A program made the position numbers and the translations under genes. Of a DNA stretch of 14,252 bases, positions 8,344 through 14,252 are shown piece after piece. The DNA is taken from the NCBI RefSeq assembly GCF_001949145.1, contig NW_019091515.1, forward strand, positions 136,476 through 150,727. Reading direction: 5' to 3'. Source of the stretch: Acanthaster planci. Lineage: Eukaryota; Echinodermata; Asteroidea; Valvatida; Acanthasteridae. The stretch's first letter is position 1. Every line of letters starts with the position of its first letter. The notes beneath the pieces were generated by a model. That model searched no databases. It had not been told where the DNA came from and saw only the letters and a list, made by a program, of their open reading frames with translations.

Positions 8344-8517
8344 GTGAGTATTGTGGGAGATGGAGATTTAAAATCTCACTGTAAACTATTCATTGTCATA
8401 TCAATGATTGATTCTTTTGTACACATCTTGCAAAGACATTCACTGACAAATGCATATTTGTGTGCTATATCACTGAGTGCATAAGTGACCTTCAACAATT
8501 ACTATTTCACCTTTTAG
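8344..8517 (+). other. Intron in the hAT transposase gene
   Basis: Donor GTGAGT at 8344 and acceptor TTTTAG at 8512-8517 after a pyrimidine-rich tract. Splicing joins GG to GATTGTA and gives LLG|IVESKGSTAEAI in frame, the order expected of the family. Without splicing the frame ends at TGA 8345-8347. Confidence 0.8.
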
Positions 8518-8776
8518 GATTGTAGAGTCAAAAGGAAGCACTGCAGAAGCCATTTACAGTTCAATAGTCGATAAGTGTGATGAACACCGGTTGGAACTTA
8601 CCCAGTCTTTGGCAGCATCAGCAGCAGATGGGGCATCTGTGAATACAGGTGAATACAATGGAGATTTGGCCACACTGACTCAAGCTGCATGCTCTTGGAT
8701 GGTGAGAATCCACTGTGTACCTCATCACATGGAGCTTGCTCTTAAGGATGCATTTTCCAACACATACTTCACCCAG

Positions 8777-8915
8777 GTATCACAAATAATAGTGCCCACT
8801 TTGCCTCTGTTTGACAACTTAAGACTTTACAAAATCTGCGATAACCTACACGTAAATGTAATATGATTAGAATTTGTAACTGTATTACATTTCCATTGTT
8901 TTTACTTCTTCACAG
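8777..8915 (+). other. Second intron in the hAT transposase gene
   Basis: Donor CAG|GTATCA at 8777 and acceptor TTCTTCACAG ending at 8915. Splicing joins SNTYFTQ to TDKLMMDMHYIFKRSPKNW, a recognisable hAT segment, with the reading frame kept. The intron is 139 bp. Confidence 0.75.
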
Positions 8916-10220
8916 ACAGACAAGCTGATGATGGACATGCACTATATCTTCAAGAGATCACCCAAGAATTGGACAGAATTTCAAAAGCTCTCAGACACTT
9001 CAGACTCATGTCATCAAACCTGTTAGGGCGTCTGGAACACGTTGGATTACCCACAGAAAGAATGCAGTTGAATCTCTTGACAAAGATTACACAGTCCTGG
9101 CTCAGCTTTTCGAGGACATGGCGTCAGATCAGAGAAAGGACACAACAGCAGAAGATATGGCTAAATTGAAGGGGTACCTCAAGACACTGAAGTCCGCCAA
9201 ATTCGTGTTGAATCTTGCCTTCTATGCCGACATCCTGCATGACCTGGCTCAGCTTTCCCTTGGCTTTTAGTCAAATGAAAAGTTTGTCTATCAAGTGAGA
9301 ACTAACACTGACGCAGCATTGGATGCACTTCAGATGAAAAAGACAAAGCCTGGGAGACTGACAAGCGCAGCACTAGAAGAGGTTAAACGGGATGACAAAT
9401 GGACATTCAGAGGACTTGAACTCACTGTGGGTACATTCACAGTGGAAGCATTCAACAAGATGTCCAGAGCTACCATCAGTGATATCATCAGCAATATTGA
9501 CTCTCGACTGCGATCTTTTACTGAGGATGAAGTTTTGGTGGCCGCCGATATCCTGGATCCTACTAACTTACCAACCAAGCTCTGACAAGAATGCGCTCCA
9601 TGAATATGGAAATGAACATGTCAAAAATCTGACCCACCATTTCAAAGAAGTCATGATTAAGCAGGGATGCCCGCTTCAAGATATCAATGCAGAATGGATG
9701 AAAATCAAGCTTAACATTGCACGAAACCACACTCACCTCAGATCAGTTGATCTGTGGCACAAAATGCTAACTCAGAAGCATGAGGAATTCCCCAACTTTC
9801 TGCATGTGGTCAGGGTTCTTTGGGTGTTCCCAATTGCATCTCCACGAGGGGAAAGGCAGTTCTCTGCTATCAAGCGAATTCTGGGTGATTGGAGATCACG
9901 TCTTGGACTAAGCATCACAGAAACCCTCTAACGTATTTCACCAGAGGGTTCAGAGCCTGTACAGTTTGATCCACAGCCAGCAGTTTCCAGACGGTGGAGT
10001 AGCTGTATCAGGTCCAGTCGACCCAACACAAAGGTACTGGGTCAACGGACCTCTATGCGGCAAGCTGAAAATGCTGAGCGAATCTGATGAGTCCAAGTCA
10101 CCAGGTGCAGGATCACTCAACCAGTCAGATGAAGAGAGTGGCACAGAACATGAGAAGCAACAGGAAAATGACGAGGATGAATCTGAAACTGACTCAGATA
10201 TTCAAGGGGATGTATTTTGA

Positions 10221-10515
10221 GTTTGTGAGTAATTCTGTGTAGGCGTGTACAATGACTTTCAAAATATGGCATCATGAAAAGTAATGACAACATCGAATGG
10301 CACCAGCACAGTATTATTTGTTTTTACTTTTTACAATTCAGGCAGTGTCACTGCTCAGCATGTGAACAGAAACAATGGAAATTTCAGGTTGAAAGTTAAA
10401 CACCATGTTGAAATTGAAGGAAAGTCTCTTAAAGTCAACAACATTCAAAATGGCCTTGGTGCCCTTTCAGTTGGCCTGGGTGCCGTTTGGTTTTTGGGAG
10501 CATTCAATGCCACAT
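10221..10515 (+). other. 3' noncoding end of the hAT element
   Basis: There is no further transposase homology after the acidic tail. Imperfect direct motifs TTGGTGCCCTTTC and CTGGGTGCCGTTT (10456-10491) resemble subterminal repeats. No clear polyadenylation signal was seen. Confidence 0.4.
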
Positions 10516-10523
10516 GGCTTTGA
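10516..10523. repeat. Candidate hAT target-site duplication, right copy
   Basis: GGCTTTGA, identical to 6291-6298. See the left copy for the arguments on both sides. Confidence 0.4.
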
Positions 10524-11210
10524 CCCTCTGAAGCTTGACGTTGAAGCCTGGACAGAGTCAATGTGTTCATCCTCAGAAGAGAGCGGATGAAGGCCCGCAG
10601 GAGGAGGGGGAGGAGCCGAACTGTGGTCAGAGCGAGTCGAGTCGCCACGATCCAGGACCGTATCCCGCTGGAAAAACTGGTCTGGCTGGAGAACAGAGGC
10701 AACTTCAACCTCCGAAGGGCACCCCTTGCGAGGGAGGAGGAATGGCCAGAAGGGAATCCCGGTCAGGCTCTGTTGCTGCTGGCTGAAGCTTGGAGTCTAT
10801 GTTGCGGGCGAGAGAAGGCCTCCAAGAGGGACTGAAGGGTTGCTATCCATGGGGGCGGATCCGGATCGGAGCGGCGTTTCTTCTCAGCCTTGGATGAGAA
10901 AGAAGAAGCCGAAGAAGACATTATGGCCTTATGCTTATTAGTCTTTGCCGGTGCAGGGGAGCCGGAAGCCGGGACAGATGGAGATGCAACTGGGCGAGGA
11001 TCCCCGAGTGGTCGGTTGTATCCTAGGAGGAGTGCCCCATCGGCAGGGCAGAGGTCATAATAGAGCTGCAGACGGAGTGTGGAGGACAAAAGCCCCAGCG
11101 GCGTAGCAGTCCAAAGGGCTAGCATCATCCAATGTAGCTTGAGGCTGGGTGCCGTGTTGTAGCGCAGGTTCGCCCGCAGTTGAGGAGGTGGAGCGTGGTG
11201 AGCCAGCCAT
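10516..11210 (-). pseudogene. DIRS gag-like ORF, N-terminal part
   Basis: The most likely start is the ATG at 11208-11210 (minus strand CCATGG context), giving MAGSPRSTSSTAGEPALQHG and a Ser/Thr/Pro-rich N-terminus. That frame stops near 11068. Coding character passes to the frame of 10763-11128, with SVPASGSPAPAKTNKHKA, SSSASSFSSKAEKKRRSD and PWIATLQSLLEAF, then stops at 10763. A third frame carries CPSEVEVASVLQPDQFFQRD, a poly-proline run, HPLSSEDEHIDSVQASTSSF and ends at the hAT boundary. Low-complexity, basic and acidic patches followed by a Ser/Glu stretch are typical of DIRS gag N-termini. At least two frameshifts are required, so the gene is broken here independently of the hAT insertion. 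Confidence 0.65.
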
Positions 11211-11947
11211 GGAACCTGTTGCCCGCTAGGAGGGGGTTGACTGGCCCAGTTTCCAAGAGGACGTCACCCGGTGAGCAGAAGCTGGTGAGGGACCTGGGGC
11301 AGACGTCGCCCCGCAAGCCCCACAGGGCCATCAGTTGGTAGGGTCGCTCAGGGATGTGGCCGGTAGCAACACTCAGTACCTGTAGCATAGAGAAGAAACA
11401 ACTTGTTAGGCTTTGGTCAATGATAATCGAGGGTAACGTCAGCTCAGCCCAACCAGTAGGTGCCGGGAGTAGTCTTCAGTGATCAAGGGTAATGTTGCGG
11501 CAGTTGCTCGCTCAACCCTAGCCCATTTATTCCACTGGGTCTCTCCCCGTCACGGCCGTTAATTTCGGATAACGCAAACCGCACCACTAAGGAGCGAGGC
11601 AGCCCTCCAGCCCCACTCCACTGCAAGACCCATACAGCATTGGGCCGTTATTTTTCGAACGCACGCACCACATTGAGAACAAAGGGCTGCCCGCTAGCCC
11701 CGTTCAACGGCCATACACAGCACACTACAACAGTAGGTCACACCCAAACCTGTTGATAACGCACAGAAAAAGGGGCAGAAAAGAACAACAAAAGTACGAA
11801 ATAAAAAGAAAAGCACTCTTACCAACTGATCAGAAAACACTCTTTATTCCTACACAGGAATCAAGTCAATTCACAAACGCCAAAGGTTACGGAACTCAAA
11901 ACTCCGAAAATGCCATGAAGACAGGTCTTTAAATTAAAGGCACTGAG
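11211..11947 (-). other. DIRS 5' leader between terminal repeat and gag
   Basis: The stretch lies between the right inverted terminal repeat and the proposed gag start. A minus frame at 11125-11388 is open but shows no family motif and overlaps the gag start in another frame. It probably contains the element's untranslated leader; no promoter motif is certain. Confidence 0.5.
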
Positions 11948-12067
11948 AAAAGGACGAACATGGCGGTGGGACCGCAGTGCATTGTGGAGGGTCAAGGGGC
12001 AGAAGTCTTTTCAGCAAATTGTAATTTGCATATGTAGGCTGGGCAGGGGTATGTGAACGCAGGAGAC
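11948..12067. repeat. DIRS right inverted terminal repeat (5' end of element)
   Basis: Reads GGACGAACATGGCGGTGGGA, then the complements of the blocks seen at 1556-1677, and ends GCAGGAGAC at about 12067. The last 45 bases are copied, reverse-complemented, in the internal complementary region at about 1788-1828. Beyond 12067 the match to that region stops, which places the element end. Confidence 0.88.
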
Positions 12068-13156
12068 CACGTTACATGTTCCCACAAGTTTTTTTAAAAA
12101 TTAGCACAGCACTTGCATGTACCACTTGCACAAAAATATGCTTCACTTCCACGGCAAATGTGATCCCCACCACACCGATACACTGTACTTTGTGAGACAT
12201 TCTCTGGAAGAGTTTGTGCTGTGGTGCTAAACTCATTCTTAACTCACATAATTTCAGCAAATGTTGTTAAAGCCTTTTTTCTTTTCACCAAAGTACAAAG
12301 CAGTGGATTTTAAAAATTTGTATGTGCAAAAGTATCTGAAAAGTTGTTTGTGGTTTACATTTTGGCCCAACTCCTTGGGATTTATTTTCATAAATCCTTC
12401 AGTGTCTACCACTGTTGATGATGAAGTCTTTGTACTTGCACATTAGGGCCTGTTCTGGAAAGTCTTTAATAAATCAAACTACACATACAAAACAACTTTA
12501 AATGTTAGGAATACTGGGTACTTGGGGAAAAATCCCCCCCCCCATTATTGGGAGTTCATCTCAACCCCGTAATCTCCATCAAATCCTCAAATTATTTCAT
12601 GAAAAAGAATTTCTGTCCAGTGGTTGAAAAGGACGTAAGAAGTACTGAATGTGCTCGGTGTAGCTTCTATATAGAAATCCTTTGGGTTTTTGACTGCCAT
12701 TGGAAAAGTGTTGCAACCAAAACTGTTTTTCTCTTTCTAGAAAAACGGAAAGACTTCTGTTTGTTTAAAGAGCATTTCCAAGGAAAGCATGTTTTCACCG
12801 ATTTCATCTGTTCAAATAAATATGGAAGCATCCAAATTGGATGCAGTGTCATTCGTCTTCAGAGCTCAACTATAGCAAGCTTAAAAGGGTTTTTTTTTTC
12901 TGTTCATGCCAAGACGCGAATTCTGAATGTAGATTGTGTCATTCGGAGAAAACAGAGGAAATGAGGGGAACCCTCGCCCTGTGTTTGTAGTGGATAAACC
13001 CTTGTGCATGCCAAACAGTGCATGTAGCCATTGTTTGTAGCAATTGTTAGATTTTGTTAGAAAAATACTATTGTCTATGTTGATGTCGTGTTGTAACACA
13101 ACTTAAACCACTGCTGTTTTGATTTCTCTTCAAAAACATTTGGCATAATCAGGACA
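12068..13156. other. Unassigned AT-rich sequence
   Basis: No gene is supported. The longest plus-strand open frame (12548-12964, 138 codons) has no recognisable motif and no promoter or splice context; I treat it as chance. A run of eleven C residues at 12534-12544 is the only low-complexity feature that stands out. Confidence 0.5.
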
Positions 13157-13295
13157 CAATGTTGGAGTCAAGTCCTCAAATCCAAGTACAAAGTACTTTG
13201 AGTACTTTAGGGGCTAAATCCTGGTCCGAGTCCAAGTACACTGGTGACGAGTCCAATTGCATCAAAGGCCAAGTACTGGGCCAAGCCAAGTAACA
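13157..13295. repeat. Possible hAT terminus with CCAAGTAC/GAGTCC subterminal motifs
   Basis: CAATGTTGGAGTCAAGTCC at 13157 resembles the CAGTGTTGG-type end of some hAT elements. It is followed by a dense set of AGTCC, CCAAGTAC and AAAGTACTTT motifs to about 13295, as in hAT subterminal transposase-binding regions. No partner end with an 8-bp duplication is visible in the window. Confidence 0.4.
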
Positions 13296-13492
13296 AATAA
13301 CTTAATTATTAAAACTGAATTACACAGGCACATGGTCTTCTTGCAACACAAATCTGCATTACCATGTGGATATTCACACCTTTTATTCATGTGAAATTAT
13401 CAATGCATAACTGGCTATTATTATTTTAACCGTTTCTTAACGATCAATGTGGCTTACAAATACCTGTGCAGAAACCTTTACCAAAGATTGAA
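13296..13492. other. Unassigned AT-rich sequence
   Basis: No open frame, repeat or RNA gene recognised. Confidence 0.5.
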
Positions 13493-13562
13493 TTAACCCT
13501 AACCCCCAAGGGGGTACGTAAAATCATATTGAAATTGGAAGATTTGGGACTGTTAGGGTTAA
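13493..13562. mobile_element. piggyBac-like miniature element bounded by TTAA
   Basis: TTAA (13493-13496) is followed by CCCTAAC, and at the other end GTTAGGG (13552-13558) is followed by TTAA (13559-13562). This gives perfect 7-bp terminal inverted repeats starting with CCCT inside a TTAA duplication, the signature of piggyBac-mobilised elements. The interior is 62 bp and has a CCCCC-AA-GGGGG inner palindrome beside the left end. It is very short even for a MITE, so it could also be a chance palindrome. Confidence 0.5.
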
Positions 13563-13952
13563 GTACATAAGGAAACCCTGAGATATCAAAACTGAGTAAA
13601 AAAGCAAGACAATATAAACTTAAATAAAGATATGTACTGAAATAGAAACCTTCCCAGTCACCTTATAATATTACCTAATGTTAAAACCCAATGACCAAGA
13701 CAGAGACCCAAGCCTTAATTAACCATAACTGATGCCAAGACTGAGACTAGACTAAAATCTTGTAACTGAATCACAAAACAAAAAACACGAGCGTTGAAGA
13801 AATGGCTTGAAAGAATTTTGAATGCACCTCAAGTTTAATTATAACTACCGAACACTTTGTACTTGAGAATCCTTATTTTCATATCAACAGTAATAATGCC
13901 CTCTGAACTGGAATGATAAAAAAACGTCTCCTATTACAGAAAATGCTTCATT
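13563..13952. other. Unassigned AT-rich sequence
   Basis: No open frame or repeat recognised. It may be the interior of the hAT-like element proposed between 13157 and the right edge. Confidence 0.4.
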
Positions 13953-14231
13953 CTATCGTCTTGTAAACTGAAAGAAATCAGTTTTTCTGAAGTTACACTT
14001 CAAGAAAACAAGACTGGAGAGCACCTTGCTCGTGAGGCGGCTGCGATGGGGCTGCAGGAAAATACCACCTGTGCTGAATACCCGCTGTTTAAGATGGACG
14101 TCATCCCACTCTTCTCCGTTATTCTTGTTTTGCAGAAATTGCACACTGTGTTGCTTTTTCCCACTGATGCTGAACTCGCGGTATTCTTCATAGCCCCATT
14201 TAATTATATCAGAAATCGCCGACATATTCAA
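13953..14231 (-). pseudogene. BED-type zinc finger fragment, possible hAT transposase N-terminus
   Basis: From the ATG at 14229-14231 (or the second ATG six bases later) the minus strand reads MSAISDIIKWGYEEYREFS. A shift into the overlapping frame at 14000-14191 gives SVGKSNTVCNFCKTRITEKS, with the CxxC spacing and the T-S continuation of BED fingers found at the N-terminus of hAT transposases. The His pair that would complete the zinc site is not found in any frame, and the sequence decays leftwards. No catalytic domain follows before the possible hAT end at 13157, so this would be an internally deleted copy. The window ends about 20 bp upstream of the start, so its 5' context is unknown. 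Confidence 0.45.
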
Positions 14232-14252
14232 TGATTGAAAAGGCCAAGAAAA

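Larger units (their letters stand above)
7573..10220 (+). pseudogene. hAT-family transposase, multi-exon, inactivated (KIAA1586/ZBED-like group)
   Basis: A transposase of this family cuts its element out at terminal repeats and inserts it elsewhere with 8-bp duplications. The N-terminal part (7630-7890) is Ser-rich, then SRNFGSWLDFKEGG and a CxxC-type finger region (CRICKDYYSA), with TGA at 7765. After a frameshift near 7890 comes KAVEKLQGQSETAK and VVAKRELPFTVYSALVGIEK. FSLIFDGSAD gives the first catalytic Asp; ASAADGASVNTG the second; HCVPHHMELALKDA is the hAT CxxH box; ASGTRWITHRK the RW box. After a second shift near 9015, a TAG at 9268 and a shift near 9580, the dimerisation end follows: FPNFLHVVRVLWVFPIASP, GERQFSAIKRI (catalytic Glu box) and DWRSRL, then TAA at 9929. 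An acidic Ser/Glu tail ends at 10220. All three catalytic positions survive; the frame does not. Confidence 0.85.
6299..10515 (+). mobile_element. hAT DNA transposon inserted antisense into DIRS gag
   Basis: A plus-strand hAT transposase gene lies between two halves of a minus-strand gag ORF, which shows a nested insertion. Proposed borders rest on the 8-bp GGCTTTGA match. The interior holds a putative promoter region, the interrupted transposase gene (about 7573-10220) and a tail with the direct strings GGTGCCCTTTCAGTTGG and GGCCTGGGTGCCG near 10453-10486. The left end has a similar GATGCCCTTTAAA string at 6342. Clear terminal inverted repeats were not found, so the ends may be eroded or lie slightly elsewhere. 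Confidence 0.72.
1511..12067 (-). mobile_element. DIRS-type tyrosine-recombinase retrotransposon, interrupted and decayed
   Basis: All DIRS hallmarks are present on the minus strand in the expected order: inverted terminal repeat, gag-like ORF, reverse transcriptase/RNase H, a tyrosine recombinase ORF overlapping the RNase H end, an internal complementary region, and the other inverted terminal repeat. There is no protease or DDE integrase. Removing the hAT insertion (about 4.2 kb) and the insertion in the reverse transcriptase (about 0.35 kb) leaves about 6 kb, the normal size of animal DIRS elements. DIRS elements insert by recombination without target-site duplication, and I see none. Every ORF carries stops or frameshifts, so the copy is dead. 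Ends are set by the last bases shared with the internal complementary region. Confidence 0.88.

Noticed and set aside
12548-12964. 138-codon plus-strand ORF as a host gene
   Set aside because: The translation has no domain, signal peptide or conserved pattern I can name, and no splice or promoter context. Chance is more likely in AT-rich sequence.
13493-13562. Interstitial telomeric repeat (CCCTAA)
   Set aside because: There is a single unit at each end in inverted orientation, not a tandem run; the TTAA-bounded inverted repeat explains it better.
1-14252. A CRISPR array, bacterial operon or defence system
   Set aside because: There are no regularly spaced repeats with unique spacers and no bacterial gene organisation; introns and the element families indicate an animal genome.

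Overview
This window looks like a repeat-rich stretch of an animal genome. The families present are a DIRS-type tyrosine-recombinase retrotransposon, a GIY-YIG Penelope-like fragment, a multi-exon hAT transposase and a piggyBac-like mini-element. Together they suggest a metazoan, most likely a marine invertebrate; that placement is inference. No intact gene and no convincing host gene is visible. Nearly all coding signal comes from decayed mobile elements, and many of the open frames are shadows of them.

Layout. Positions 1-500 hold nothing I recognise. Positions 501-1448 are a degenerate 74-bp tandem array split by a 5'-truncated Penelope-like element (about 696-1332) that carries the second half of a GIY-YIG endonuclease and a tail with a hammerhead-like hairpin. 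Positions about 1511-12067 are one DIRS-like element on the minus strand. Read 5'->3' on the minus strand it has a right inverted terminal repeat (12067-11948), leader, gag-like ORF (11210-10516, then 6298-5500), reverse transcriptase/RNase H (about 5290-2994), tyrosine recombinase (3024-1936), internal complementary region (1828-1732) and left inverted terminal repeat (1677-1511). The internal complementary region is built from copies of both outer ends joined together, as expected for DIRS1-type elements that replicate through a circle.

Two insertions interrupt the DIRS element. A hAT transposon of about 4.2 kb (about 6299-10515) lies antisense inside gag, perhaps flanked by the 8-bp duplication GGCTTTGA. 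About 350 bp of foreign sequence (about 4227-4575) lies inside the reverse transcriptase. The hAT transposase is a spliced gene, with two introns inferred from GT/AG sites that restore the reading frame, and it is now broken by stops and frameshifts.

From 12068 to the end there is AT-rich sequence without a recognised gene, apart from a possible hAT terminus at 13157, a 62-bp piggyBac-like mini-element bounded by TTAA (13493-13562), and a minus-strand BED-finger-like fragment at the right edge. Inferred order of events: array, then Penelope insertion; separately, DIRS insertion, then hAT insertion into gag, then decay of all parts. All calls rest on reading motifs by eye; no database was searched.
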